Notes: generated by a model not told the origin, from the sequence alone. Shown: positions 1 through 8,499, counted from the first letter of the stretch. The stretch is DNA of 64,000 nucleotides from Bradyrhizobium sp. CB1015 (GCF_025200925.1 NZ_CP104174.1:7006001-7070000); one strand, 5' to 3'. Numbers and translations: made by a program.

Positions 1-578
1 CGGACTTCCGCTATCTGCCCGGCGATGCCGGCGGCAATCTCGCTGAAGTCTCGCAAGCCGATCTCGTCATCGCCAGCTACGTTATCAATGAGCTCGACGA
101 GGCCGATCAGCGCAAGCTCGCAGAAGCCATGTGGGCCAAAGCGCGCCACGCGCTGGTCGTGATCGAGCCCGGCACGCCCGCCGGCTATGCCCGCAGCCTC
201 GCCCTGCGGCAGCAGCTGATCGCAGCTGGCGCCTTCGTCGCCGCCCCCTGCCCGCACGAAAAACCCTGCCCGCTCATCGCGCCCGACTGGTGCCATTTCA
301 GCCAGCGCCTGCCCCGGTCGCAGGCGCACCGCCAGATCAAGGGCGCCGAGGTGCCGTTCGAGGACGAGCGCTTCATCTACGTCGCACTGACCCGCACCCC
401 GCCCGCCAAACGCGCCGCGCGCGTTCTGGCGCCGCCGGACGTCGGCAAGGCCGAGATCGCGGCCAAGCTCTGCACGGAGGATGGTGTCGCGCCGGTAAAA
501 GTCCCGCGGCGCGACAAGGCAGCCTATGCCGGCGCCCGGCGCTGGCGCTGGGGCGATGCCGTCATGTCCGAAAGTTAA
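1..578 (+). CDS. Rsm22-like small ribosomal subunit methyltransferase, C-terminal part
   Basis: This is the 3' part of a gene whose start lies outside the window; it is open from the first codon (position 3) to the TAA ending at 578. The visible protein has the end of a Rossmann methyltransferase core (an ASYVINEL segment) followed by a Cys/His cluster (CPHEKPCP...W-CHF) near the middle of the visible part. That cluster is characteristic of the Rsm22/METTL17 family, which combines a SAM methyltransferase fold with a probable iron-sulfur site and associates with the small ribosomal subunit. Family assignment rests on the Cys pattern; the substrate is not known from sequence. The gene is followed by about 135 bases with no clear feature before lemA. 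Confidence 0.75.
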   Translation, partial: DFRYLPGDAGGNLAEVSQADLVIASYVINELDEADQRKLAEAMWAKARHALVVIEPGTPAGYARSLALRQQLIAAGAFVAAPCPHEKPCPLIAPDWCHFSQRLPRSQAHRQIKGAEVPFEDERFIYVALTRTPPAKRAARVLAPPDVGKAEIAAKLCTEDGVAPVKVPRRDKAAYAGARRWRWGDAVMSES

Positions 579-713
579 TTGTGCTGGCCGTGCCTGCCTT
601 GAACTCGAACGGTTCCTGATCCGACCAAGTCTTACCTTCCCGCGCCGGGCTCTCATCCTGCATCAATTTGGTCTACCCTAGCGCCCGCCTTCTTTCCTCT
701 TCAGGAGTTCTCC

Positions 714-1274
714 ATGTCGACCGGCTGGATCGTTCTCGGCGTCATCGTCGTCCTCGTGCTGTTCGCCTTCAGCGCCTACAACCGCCTGGTGGCGCTGAGC
801 CAGCGCGTCGGCCAGGCCTTTGCCGATATCGACGTGCAGCTCAAGCAGCGCCACGACCTGGTCCCGAACCTGGTCGAGACCGTGAAGGGCTATGCCTCGC
901 ATGAGCGCGGCACGCTCGACGACGTCATCAAGGCGCGCAATTCGGCGATGTCGGCGCAGGGCCCGGCGCAGGTGTCCGCGGCCGAGACCCAGCTGTCCGG
1001 CGCGCTCGGCCGGCTGATCGCGCTGTCGGAGGCCTATCCGGACCTCAAGGCCAACGCCAATTTCCAGCAGCTCGCATCCGAGCTTTCCGACCTCGAGAAC
1101 AAGATCGCAGCCAGCCGCCGCTTCTTCAACAACGCGGTCCAGGAATACAACACCGGCATCCAGCAGATGCCCGTAGCGCTGTTCGCCGGCATGTTCGGCT
1201 TCACCAGGAAGGACTTCTTCGATCTCGGCACCAGCCGCACCGAGGTCGAGGCTGCGCCGCAGGTGAAGTTCTGA
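714..1274 (+). CDS. lemA: LemA family protein
   Basis: A 186-residue protein with one N-terminal membrane segment (about residues 4-20) followed by a long helical domain. The conserved LemA stretch with QRHDLVPNLV (about residues 45-54) and the C-terminal YNTGIQ motif are present, and the length is normal for the family. An AGGAG ribosome binding site precedes the ATG. LemA proteins are membrane-anchored helical bundles of uncertain function with an N-out topology. The next gene, 32 bases downstream on the same strand, encodes an M48 membrane protease; LemA and M48 proteases are frequently paired in bacteria, so joint action in envelope quality control is a reasonable inference. Confidence 0.9.
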   Translation: MSTGWIVLGVIVVLVLFAFSAYNRLVALSQRVGQAFADIDVQLKQRHDLVPNLVETVKGYASHERGTLDDVIKARNSAMSAQGPAQVSAAETQLSGALGRLIALSEAYPDLKANANFQQLASELSDLENKIAASRRFFNNAVQEYNTGIQQMPVALFAGMFGFTRKDFFDLGTSRTEVEAAPQVKF

Positions 1275-1306
1275 TTTGAGCCGATAGGCCGGCAGGGCAC
1301 CGCGTC

Positions 1307-2521
1307 ATGGCCGCGTATGGTCTCTACACGCACATCGCATCGAACAAGTTTCGTTCGATGCTGCTGCTCGCCGGCCTGTTCGCGCTGGTCTATGTGCTGG
1401 TCTATGCCGGCGCGCTGGTGGCCGAGGTCGTCATCAACGGCGACGGCACGGTCGCCTATTATCTGAGCCGGGCCTTCGCTGACCTGCTCAAGGCTGCGCC
1501 CTTCGCGACCCTTGCGGCGATCGGCTGGATCGCGATTGCCTATTTCTTCCACCAGTCGATGATCGATGCCGTGACCGGCGGCCACGACGTCACCCGGCAG
1601 GAGGAGCCGCGGCTCTATAATCTGCTGGAAAACCTCTGCATCTCGCGCGGCATCACCATGCCGAAGCTGAAGATCATGGAGAGCCCGGCGCTGAATGCGT
1701 TCGCGACCGGCCTCAATCCACGGCAATATTCCATCACGGTCACCACCGGCCTCCTCGATGCCCTCGACGACAAGGAGATCGAGGCGGTGCTGGGCCACGA
1801 GCTGACCCACATCAAGAACGGCGACGTGCAGCTCATGGTGGTGGCCGTCATCATCGCCGGCGTGGTCGGCTTCTTCGGCGAATTGTTCTTCCGCCTGTTC
1901 ACGAATCTCAACTGGAGCTCGGGCTCCGGCGGCTCGTGGTCATCAGGCTCCTCCTCGTCGTCGCGGTCGTCCTCGTCGTCGAGCGACAGCAAGAGCTCCG
2001 GCGGCGGTGCGATCATCGTCATCATCATCGCAATCGTGCTGATCGTAGTGGCCTGGCTGCTCTCGCAGGTGGTGAAGCTCGCGCTGTCGCGGTCACGCGA
2101 ATATCTCGCCGATGCGGGCTCGGTCGAGCTGACGAAAGATCCCGACGCGATGATTTCGGCCCTGCGCAAGATCGAGGGCCGCGGCGAGCTGCCGGGCGCC
2201 ACCTCGGCGGTGATGGAGCTCTGCGTCGACAATCCGCGCGAAGGCTTCGCCGACCTGTTCGCGACCCATCCTTCCGTGCAGTCCCGGGTCGACGCGCTGG
2301 TCAAGTTCGCCGGCGGCCGTGATCCCGGTCCGCTGCCGGACCCCACCGAAGAGACGGAACAGCCCGAGACCGAACAGGCCGTCGCGCAGGACAGCCCGCC
2401 GCCGCTCTCGCAGGGGCCGTGGAGCGATGGAGCCGGTCCTGCCAACCCGCCGCCTATTCCCGCGCCTAGCCCTTCAGGAGCCCCGGCAACCAATCCGATG
2501 GGACCGTGGGGCCGTTACTGA
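1307..2521 (+). CDS. M48 family membrane zinc metalloprotease (HtpX-like)
   Basis: A 404-residue integral membrane protease. Two N-terminal membrane segments (about residues 18-40 and 60-85) are followed by the catalytic motif HELTH (residues 164-168, ligands His164 and His168, catalytic Glu165), and a downstream SREYLAD segment supplies the likely third zinc ligand. Between them lies an extreme Ser/Gly-rich linker (about residues 203-230) followed by a strongly hydrophobic Ile/Val segment. The C-terminal tail is Pro/Glu rich. The Ser-rich insertion and the tail are unusual compared with the shorter HtpX encoded later in this window (49980-50927), so the two are distinct M48 members. It is paired with lemA upstream. 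Confidence 0.88.
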   Translation: MAAYGLYTHIASNKFRSMLLLAGLFALVYVLVYAGALVAEVVINGDGTVAYYLSRAFADLLKAAPFATLAAIGWIAIAYFFHQSMIDAVTGGHDVTRQEEPRLYNLLENLCISRGITMPKLKIMESPALNAFATGLNPRQYSITVTTGLLDALDDKEIEAVLGHELTHIKNGDVQLMVVAVIIAGVVGFFGELFFRLFTNLNWSSGSGGSWSSGSSSSSRSSSSSSDSKSSGGGAIIVIIIAIVLIVVAWLLSQVVKLALSRSREYLADAGSVELTKDPDAMISALRKIEGRGELPGATSAVMELCVDNPREGFADLFATHPSVQSRVDALVKFAGGRDPGPLPDPTEETEQPETEQAVAQDSPPPLSQGPWSDGAGPANPPPIPAPSPSGAPATNPMGPWGRY

Positions 2522-2729
2522 CGGTGCGATTTGCCGCTTCATGCGGCGGGTTTCCCGGCAATCGGGAAAATCCTCGGGAATTGCCGTAACTGGAGCGCAA
2601 GGAATTGAATTCTCCCTTGTTTCTGCCATGTTCGCGCCCAACAGCAGACTCGGGACGTCCTTTCGGACATCGATTTGGGGCCCGGCCGATTGCGACCTCG
2701 CGATCGGGGGCGCGCGTTAGGGGACAGCA

Positions 2730-3482
2730 ATGGCAAAGCCGGCAGTGGTTGTGGTGGGCGCGGACAAGGGCGGGGTCGGCAAGACCACGGTATCGCGCAC
2801 CCTGCTCGATTATTTCTCGGCCAACAACGTGCCGACGCGGGCGTTCGACACGGAGTCGCCGCGCGGAACCCTGAAGCGCTTCCACCCCGACATCACCGAG
2901 ATCGTCGACATGACGACGACGTCCGACCAGATGAAGATCTTCGACACGCTCAATGCGGTCAGCCCTTCGGTCACCGTCATTGACGTCCGCGCCGGCCTGC
3001 TCTCGCCGGCGCTGGCTTCGCTCCGCGACATCGGCTTCCTCGACGCCGCCAAGGCCGGCCAGATCACCTTCGCCGTGTTCCACATCCTGGGCCCCTCGAT
3101 CGCCTCGCTGGAGGAGATCGCGGAGACGGCGGGCTTCATGACCGGTGCGAAATATTTCCTGGTGAAGAACTTCATCAACGACACCCAGTTCTTCCAATGG
3201 GACCAGGCGACCTATAATTCCTACTTCCACCGCATCAAGGACGCGACCGAGCTGACCATCCCCAAGCTCAACGAGATGGCCTATGAGCAGGTCGAGGTGT
3301 CCTCCGTCCCGTTCCTGAAATTCGTCGCCAACAAGGGCATCAACGACGAGGCCGCGAACTATTCGTTCGTGCTGCGCGGCTATGTCCGGCACTGGCTGGC
3401 CAATGTCTGGAGCGAGTTCGACCGCATCCGCCTGACCGACATCGTCGGTTCGAAGCCGGTGACCCGCAACAGCGAAAAATAG
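2730..3482 (+). CDS. ParA/MinD-like P-loop ATPase with deviant Walker A
   Basis: A 250-residue soluble ATPase. It begins with a deviant Walker A motif DKGGVGKTT (residues 12-20), with the signature lysine Lys13 that in ParA/MinD/SIMIBI ATPases contacts the nucleotide of the dimer partner. A VIDVRAG segment resembles a Walker B strand. It lacks the membrane-targeting helix of MinD and any DNA-binding N-terminal domain. It is followed 62 bases later by a second P-loop protein (3545-4213) that aligns with it over the first 80 residues (shared AFD and spacing), so the pair looks like a tandem duplication. No parB-like gene or parS site is seen nearby. The cargo is unknown; spatial positioning or partition-like functions are only an inference. 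Confidence 0.7.
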   Translation: MAKPAVVVVGADKGGVGKTTVSRTLLDYFSANNVPTRAFDTESPRGTLKRFHPDITEIVDMTTTSDQMKIFDTLNAVSPSVTVIDVRAGLLSPALASLRDIGFLDAAKAGQITFAVFHILGPSIASLEEIAETAGFMTGAKYFLVKNFINDTQFFQWDQATYNSYFHRIKDATELTIPKLNEMAYEQVEVSSVPFLKFVANKGINDEAANYSFVLRGYVRHWLANVWSEFDRIRLTDIVGSKPVTRNSEK

Positions 3483-3544
3483 TTGCGCAAGCCGGGGGGA
3501 TACGGCTGGATTGGGCGGTGAGTTGGCCCAGATAATAGCTGTCG

Positions 3545-4213
3545 ATGCCCGCAACGCCCGTCTACATCATCTGCTCGCCTCGCCCGCAGGTCGGCAAGAC
3601 CTTGCTGGCGCGGCTGCTCACTGAATTCCTGCTGCTCAAGAACGGCAACGTCGCGGCCTTCGACGTCAATCTGAAGGAGCCATCGCTGCTCGATTACCTG
3701 CCGAAGGTGACCGAGACCGCCGACGTGATCGACACCTTCGGCAAGATGCAGCTGATGGACCGCGTCATCGTCGATGACGGTCTTGCCAAGGTGATCGACC
3801 TCGGCTTCCACGCCTTCGACGAGTTCTTCAAGATGACCGACGAGATCGGCCTGCTGAAGGAGGCGGCGCGCCGCCATGTCGCTCCGCAGATCCTGTTCAT
3901 CGCCGATACCGACCGCGTCTCGGCGCGCGCCCACGAGAGGCTGCGCGGGCAGATCCCGCGGATGAACCTGGTCACGGTGGACAACGAATATGTCGTCCGC
4001 GGCGAGCTGCCCCCGGCGATGGGAGGCGGCCGGCTGTTCCGCCTTCCAGCGCTGCCGGGTTTCCTGAAGACCTATATCGACCGGCTGAATTTCTCCTTCA
4101 CCGGCTATCTGCGCCAGGAAAAGGACTCTTCCACCGAACTGCACCAGTGGACGCGGCGCAATTACATCGCCTTCCGGGAGCTCGAGCTCAGCCTGATATT
4201 GCAGCGGTCATAG
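3545..4213 (+). CDS. ParA-related P-loop protein lacking the signature lysine
   Basis: A 222-residue protein whose N-terminus (SPRPQVGKT, residues 11-19) aligns position for position with the Walker A of the preceding gene, but the signature Lys13 is replaced by Arg13 and the glycine pair is lost (Pro14-Gln15). The catalytic P-loop lysine Lys18 and Thr19 are kept. An AAFDVN segment follows at the same place as AFDTES in the upstream protein. It therefore looks like a diverged paralog that may bind nucleotide but contact a partner differently. The start ATG at 3545 sits 62 bases after the upstream stop and the two are likely cotranscribed. No specific function is known to me. Confidence 0.65.
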   Translation: MPATPVYIICSPRPQVGKTLLARLLTEFLLLKNGNVAAFDVNLKEPSLLDYLPKVTETADVIDTFGKMQLMDRVIVDDGLAKVIDLGFHAFDEFFKMTDEIGLLKEAARRHVAPQILFIADTDRVSARAHERLRGQIPRMNLVTVDNEYVVRGELPPAMGGGRLFRLPALPGFLKTYIDRLNFSFTGYLRQEKDSSTELHQWTRRNYIAFRELELSLILQRS

Positions 4214-4240
4214 AGTGCTCGGCCGACGAACTCGGTGTTT

Positions 4241-4394
4241 ACCTCTCCCCAGTGGGAGAGGTCGGATTGCGCTTGGCGATGCGAAGCATCGTCCAGAGTA
4301 ATCCGGGTGAGGGGCCGCAGCGATCAATGAGACCGCATCCCCTCACCCGGATCGCATCTTACGATGCGATCCGACCTCTCCCTACGGGAGAGGT
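4241..4394. repeat. long imperfect palindromic repeat
   Basis: A composite inverted repeat lies between the convergent ATPase and apt genes. It is bounded by ACCTCTCCC...GGGAGAGGT hairpins at both ends, and the central arms GGGTGAGGGG and CCCCTCACCC face each other. Such elements are common between genes in Bradyrhizobium genomes and may also act as a bidirectional terminator here. Confidence 0.8.
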
Positions 4395-4453
4395 GAACCG
4401 AGGCCGCAGCCGGCAGCAATCCAAACGAGATGAGCCTGAGCCACATTCTCCGC

Positions 4454-4993
4454 TCAGTGCCCCTCGAACGACATCAGCGTCCGCACCGGCACGTCCATGG
4501 CGCGCAGCTTGGCGGCGCCGCCGAGCTCGGGCAGGTCGATGATGAAGCAGGCGGCGACGACGTTGGCGCCGATCTGGCGCAGCAGCTTCACCGCGCCTTC
4601 CGCGGTGCCGCCGGTGGCGATGAGGTCATCGACCAGGATGACGCGCTCGCCGGGCGCGACCGCGTCGACATGCATCTCCATCTCGTCGATGCCGTATTCG
4701 AGCGAGTAGGCGATGCGCACCGTGGTGTGCGGCAGCTTGCCCTTCTTGCGGATCGGCACAAAGCCGGCCGAGAGCTGGTGCGCCACCGCGCCGCCGATGA
4801 TGAAGCCGCGCGCCTCCATGCCAGCGACCTTGTCGATCTTGTTGCCGGCCCAGGGGTTAACGAGCTCGTCCACGGCGCGGCGGAACGCGCGCGCATCCGC
4901 GAGCAAGGTGGTGATGTCGCGGAACATGATCCCGGGCTTGGGATAATCCGGGATGGTGCGGACGCTCGCCTTGATGTCGTGGTCAAAAGTCAT
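4454..4993 (-). CDS. apt: adenine phosphoribosyltransferase
   Basis: A 179-residue cytosolic purine-salvage enzyme that converts adenine and PRPP to AMP and pyrophosphate. The type I phosphoribosyltransferase PRPP-binding motif [12 protein letters not shown] is at residues 119-130, and the adenine-side N-terminal region with DYPKPGI at 16-22 is typical of Apt. The length matches the family. It converges with the ATPase pair across the palindromic repeat at 4241-4394 and is separated from trpE(G), on the same strand, by another repeat. Confidence 0.97.
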   Translation of the reverse strand: MTFDHDIKASVRTIPDYPKPGIMFRDITTLLADARAFRRAVDELVNPWAGNKIDKVAGMEARGFIIGGAVAHQLSAGFVPIRKKGKLPHTTVRIAYSLEYGIDEMEMHVDAVAPGERVILVDDLIATGGTAEGAVKLLRQIGANVVAACFIIDLPELGGAAKLRAMDVPVRTLMSFEGH

Positions 4994-5018
4994 TGGTTAT
5001 CTCACTCTGGCTTTTCCA

Positions 5019-5134
5019 CCGTCATTGCGAGCGAAGCGAAGCAATCCAGATCTTCTCCCCGGCAACAGTCTGGATTGCTTCGTCGCCCGCGCAAAATCGC
5101 TTCGCAATTTGTCGCGGGCTCCTCGCAATGACGG
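5019..5134. repeat. palindromic repeat, CATTGCGAG family, copy 1
   Basis: Outer arms CCGTCATTGCGAG and CTCGCAATGACGG enclose inner copies of GAAGCAATCCAGA and TCTGGATTGCTTC. A second copy lies at 38373-38496, so this is a dispersed repeat and not a gene-specific structure. Confidence 0.85.
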
Positions 5135-5141
5135 TCCATAC

Positions 5142-7307
5142 TCAATTCGCCCCAGCATCCAGCCGGAACGCGTTTTCGACAATACGTAACCCCACGTCAC
5201 CGCCGAGCGACATCAGCGATTCCGGGTGGAATTGAACGCCGGCGACCGGCAGGGTCTTGTGCTCCAGCGCCATGGCAACGCCGTCCTCGGTGCTGGCGGT
5301 GACGCTCAGGACCTCCGGCATGCTGTCGCGCTCGACGAAGAGCGAGTGATAGCGGCCGATGACGATCTCGTTCGGCAGGTTGCGCATCAGGCGGCCGCCG
5401 CGGACCTGCACCCGCGAGGGCCGACCGTGGGCGGGATGGGTGAGCTGGCCGAGCTCGCCGCCGAAATATTCGCCGATTGCCTGCACGCCGAGGCAGACGC
5501 CGAACACCGGCAGCTTCTTCTCCAGCGCCGCATCAATCGTCTTCTTGATCCCGAAATCCTCAGGGCGCCCGGGGCCGGGCGACAGCACCAGCAAGTCCCA
5601 CCTCTTCTGCTTGAGCATGTCGAGCGCATGCACATAGCGGACCACGGTGACGCTGGCGCCGACCTGACGAAAATAATCGGCGAGCATGTGCACAAAACTG
5701 TCGTCATGGTCGATCAGCAGCACCTGCTTGCCGGAACCGGTGGCATCGGGCGCAAAGGTCGAGAGCGGCTTCGGCGGATCGCCGCGCAGCGCCTGGAACA
5801 GCGCGGCGGCCTTGACCTGGCACTCGCGGTCTTCTGCGGCGGGGTCTGAATCGAACAGGCAGGTGGCGCCGACGCGCACCTCGGCGAGGCCATCCTTCAT
5901 GCGAATGGTGCGGATGGTGAGGCCGGTGTTGATACTGCCGTCGAAATTCACCGCGCCGATCGCACCGGCATACCAGCGCCGCGGCGAGCGCTCGTGGTCC
6001 TCGACGAACTGCATCGCCCAGAGCTTTGGCGCACCCGTGACCGTGACCGCCCAGGCGTGGGTGAGGAAGGCATCGAGCGCGTCGAAGCCCGGGCGCAACA
6101 TGCCCTCGACGTGATCGACGGTGTGAAACAGCTTCGAGTAAGTCTCGATCTGGCGGCGCGCCAGCACCTTGATCGTGCCGGGCACGCAGACGCGCGCCTT
6201 GTCATTGCGATCGACGTCGGTGCACATGTTGAGCTCGAACTCGTCCTTCTCCGAGTTCAGCAGCTGGCGGATCTGCTCGGCATCGCCGATCGCATCAAGG
6301 CCACGCGCAATCGTGCCCGAGATCGGGCAGGTCTCGACGCGGCGGCCGTCCGAACGCACGAACATTTCGGGCGACGCCGAGACCAGGAATTCGCCTTCGC
6401 CGAGATTCATCAGCGCGCCGTAAGGCGCCGGGTTGATGACGCAGAGCCGCTGGAACACTTCGGCCGGCGAGCGGTCGCAGGGCTCGGCGAACAGCTGGCC
6501 GGGCACGGCCTCGAACAGATCGCCGCGGGCGAAGGCGGCGCGCGCTGTTTCGACGGTGGCCTGATATTCGCCCGGCGCGTGATCGGCAAATCCCTGCCGC
6601 GGCGTCTTCAGATAGGGGCTGTCGGCGGTCTCGCGCGGCAGGCCTTCGGTCGATTTGCCCTTCCAGGCGAAATCGTAAGAGAGCACGACGCCGCGGCCGG
6701 TGGCGCGGTCGTAGGCGAGCAGGCGATCGGGCACGTAGAGCACGATGTCGCGCTGGTCAGCTTCGCGCGCGCGTTTCTGCACGAGGTCCTCGATCTGGAA
6801 GACGAGGTCGTAGGCAAAGGCACCGAACAGGCCGAGCAGGCCGTCATCGTTGGCCGAGAAGGCGGCGACGAGATCGCGCACCAGCGACATTACGCTGGCA
6901 CGCCGCGTGCGCTGGTCCTCCTCGACCGGCGCATCGCCGCGGATGATGTGGCCGGCAAGCCGCGTCGCCGTCTTCTCGGAGATCACGACGCAGGGCTCGC
7001 GCAGGACGTCGCCGAGAAAAGCGATCAGCACCTCTCCGCGCGCGTTCAGCGCTTCCAGCCTGAAATTGACGCCCACGGTCTCGAGCTTGAGCGGCGGATC
7101 GGAGAAGCCGAGGTCGAAGCTCTCGTAGCGGCCGGGCACGGTCGTGCCCGAGGACAGCACCACGCCGCGGCGGCGGTCGAGCAGGCTCACGAGATCGTCG
7201 AGCCTGTTGGCGCCGCCGGTGAATTGCTCGGCCACGCGCGTGATCGCCAGACCCGCGCGGGTCACGTAGTCGCTTCGAGCCGGGAGGGCAAAGACTGTCC
7301 TGTTCAT
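5142..7307 (-). CDS. trpE(G): anthranilate synthase, fused TrpE-TrpG
   Basis: A 721-residue fusion of both anthranilate synthase components, first committed step of tryptophan synthesis (chorismate plus glutamine to anthranilate). Residues 1 to about 515 form the chorismate-binding TrpE part. From about 525 comes a glutamine amidotransferase with nucleophile Cys605 in FGVCLG and the GVQFHPES triad histidine near the C-terminus. Fused trpE(G) genes are typical of rhizobia. The gene is preceded by a 15-codon leader peptide with two adjacent Trp codons and a hairpin (7414-7471), which indicates tryptophan-dependent attenuation. No other trp genes are in the window, consistent with the split trp loci of rhizobia. 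Confidence 0.97.
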   Translation of the reverse strand: MNRTVFALPARSDYVTRAGLAITRVAEQFTGGANRLDDLVSLLDRRRGVVLSSGTTVPGRYESFDLGFSDPPLKLETVGVNFRLEALNARGEVLIAFLGDVLREPCVVISEKTATRLAGHIIRGDAPVEEDQRTRRASVMSLVRDLVAAFSANDDGLLGLFGAFAYDLVFQIEDLVQKRAREADQRDIVLYVPDRLLAYDRATGRGVVLSYDFAWKGKSTEGLPRETADSPYLKTPRQGFADHAPGEYQATVETARAAFARGDLFEAVPGQLFAEPCDRSPAEVFQRLCVINPAPYGALMNLGEGEFLVSASPEMFVRSDGRRVETCPISGTIARGLDAIGDAEQIRQLLNSEKDEFELNMCTDVDRNDKARVCVPGTIKVLARRQIETYSKLFHTVDHVEGMLRPGFDALDAFLTHAWAVTVTGAPKLWAMQFVEDHERSPRRWYAGAIGAVNFDGSINTGLTIRTIRMKDGLAEVRVGATCLFDSDPAAEDRECQVKAAALFQALRGDPPKPLSTFAPDATGSGKQVLLIDHDDSFVHMLADYFRQVGASVTVVRYVHALDMLKQKRWDLLVLSPGPGRPEDFGIKKTIDAALEKKLPVFGVCLGVQAIGEYFGGELGQLTHPAHGRPSRVQVRGGRLMRNLPNEIVIGRYHSLFVERDSMPEVLSVTASTEDGVAMALEHKTLPVAGVQFHPESLMSLGGDVGLRIVENAFRLDAGAN

Positions 7308-7413
7308 GTCGTCCTCTTACGAAACTTGCCGAGGGAACGCCACACAGGACAAACGATCAGGCCGCCGCGCTGTGCTGGCGACCTTCGACGATTTTGAGAA
7401 ATGAAATCGCACC

Positions 7414-7437
7414 GGCCACCTCTTTAGGAGGTGCGCC
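7414..7437 (-). promoter_or_regulatory. candidate trp attenuator hairpin
   Basis: On the minus strand, arms GGC-CACCTC and GAGGTG-GCC (one bulged base, five-base loop) overlap the last codons and the stop of trpL. A ribosome stalled on the adjacent Trp codons would cover the 5' arm, as expected for an attenuation switch. Alternative hairpins exist further downstream (for example CACAG/CTGTG arms between 7340 and 7380), and which is the terminator cannot be decided by eye. Confidence 0.6.
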
Positions 7438-7471
7438 ACCAAAGACGGGCTGGGCGGACGGCGGTGCTCAT
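7424..7471 (-). CDS. trpL: trp leader peptide (15 residues, two Trp)
   Basis: A short open frame encodes MSTAVRPARLWWRTS and ends 116 bases before the trpE(G) start. Two consecutive Trp codons near the end are the hallmark of a trp leader. There is no ribosome binding site before the ATG, but a promoter-like sequence places the transcription start on the A of the ATG, so translation would be leaderless. Leaderless trpL upstream of trpE(G) is established for Sinorhizobium meliloti, where the released leader RNA and peptide also act in trans. Identification here is by reading the sequence, not by homology search. Confidence 0.85.
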   Translation of the reverse strand: MSTAVRPARLWWRTS

Positions 7472-7477
7472 GGGGCG

Positions 7478-7507
7478 ATACTCACCATGGCCCGGGGGCG
7501 GCGTCAA
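7478..7507 (-). promoter_or_regulatory. promoter of trpL-trpE(G)
   Basis: On the minus strand a -35 box TTGACG (7502-7507) is followed by an 18-base spacer and a -10-like GAGTAT (7478-7483). Six bases separate the -10 box from the trpL ATG, which would put +1 at the start codon. The spacing is good for a housekeeping sigma factor. Confidence 0.6.
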
Positions 7508-7521
7508 GGTGCGGCAAGGCG

Positions 7522-7606
7522 GTAGCCCGGATGGAGCGGAAGCGCAATCCGGGGTTCGCGCCAAGACGAGAGGACCCCGGATTGCGCTGCGCTCCATCCG
7601 GGCTAC
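7522..7606. repeat. palindromic repeat, GTAGCCCGGATGGAGCG family, copy 1
   Basis: Arms GTAGCCCGGATGGAGCG and CGCTCCATCCGGGCTAC enclose a second pair CAATCCGGGG and CCCCGGATTG. Two further copies occur at 38537-38622 and 41762-41849 with nearly identical arms and different loops. It sits between the convergent-facing end of the dienelactone hydrolase gene and the trpL promoter. Confidence 0.9.
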
Positions 7607-7618
7607 AGGCTGCCGAGA

Positions 7619-8293
7619 TTACCCCAGATGCTTCCTGAAAAACTCCGTCGCCCGACCCCAGGCGAGCTCGGCGGCTTCGCGGTCGTGCACGGCCTGGCGC
7701 TGCTCGTTGACGAAGGCGTGCTCGGCGTCATAGCGGAACAGCTCCAGCGACTTGCCGGCGGCCTTCATGGCCTTTTCGAAGCCGTTGACCAGCTCCGGCG
7801 TACACCAATCGTCCTTGTTGGCGAAATGGGCCTGGAGCGGGATCTTGACGTCGGCGGGCTTGGCCGCCTGCTCGGGCGGAATGCCGTAGAATACGACGCC
7901 GGCCGCGAGCTCAGGGATCTTGGTCGCGCCGATGATGGTCACGGCGCCGCCGAGGCAGAAGCCTGTCAGCCCGACCTTGGCGCCGTTGCGCGACAGATAT
8001 TGCGCGGCGCCGCGCACGGTCTGCGTGGTGGCGTCCATGAAGTCGAGCGAGTTCATCTCCTTGTTGGCACTGTCCGTGTCGTGATACGGCACCACCTTGC
8101 CCTTGTAGAGATCGGGCGCCAGCGCGTCGAAGCCGGCCAGCGCGAAGCGGTCGCACAGGCCCTTGATCTGGTCGGACAGGCCCCACCATTCCTGGATCAC
8201 GACCACGCCCGGCGCGTTGCCGCGCGCGGCATTGGCGAGATAGCCCGAGGCGTCCTTGCCGTCCGGGCGCTTGAAGGTGATGCTGGTTCCCAT
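7619..8293 (-). CDS. dienelactone hydrolase family protein
   Basis: A 224-residue alpha/beta hydrolase. The nucleophile is Cys113 in GFCLGG, with Asp161/Asp162 and His192 (EHAF) in the expected triad positions, and the EWWGL segment near residue 35 is typical of the family. The founding enzyme opens dienelactone in chloroaromatic degradation, but many bacterial members have unknown substrates. The ATG at 8293 is chosen because GGAGGA lies just upstream and the protein begins at the usual place; the frame is open further upstream only by chance. No degradation genes are adjacent, so the substrate is not predicted. Confidence 0.88.
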   Translation of the reverse strand: MGTSITFKRPDGKDASGYLANAARGNAPGVVVIQEWWGLSDQIKGLCDRFALAGFDALAPDLYKGKVVPYHDTDSANKEMNSLDFMDATTQTVRGAAQYLSRNGAKVGLTGFCLGGAVTIIGATKIPELAAGVVFYGIPPEQAAKPADVKIPLQAHFANKDDWCTPELVNGFEKAMKAAGKSLELFRYDAEHAFVNEQRQAVHDREAAELAWGRATEFFRKHLG

Positions 8294-8377
8294 GGTGTCC
8301 TCCGGTGAGTTTCTGGGGGAGCGTTGGGGGTATTTTGGCGGGTGATAGCGCGATAGGCAATCGTGCCGAGCAACACA

Positions 8378-8499
8378 CTCTCGTGCCCCGGATGCAATGC
8401 AGTGCGCCGCCCTTCGCGGCGTGGTGCATTGCTGATCCGGGGCCCAGCCACACGCATGCTGGATCCCGGCTCGCGCTTCGCGCGTCCGGGACACGAGAG
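8378..8499. repeat. palindromic repeat, CTCGTGCCCCGGA family, copy 1
   Basis: Outer arms CTCTCGTGCCCCGGA (8378-8392) and TCCGGGACACGAGAG (8485-8499) flank inner inverted segments. It directly abuts the 3' end of the group II intron. A related element lies at 46237-46392. Confidence 0.8.

Noticed and set aside
4430..5131. A plus-strand frame opposite apt
   Set aside because: No domain and no ribosome binding site; apt on the minus strand is certain.
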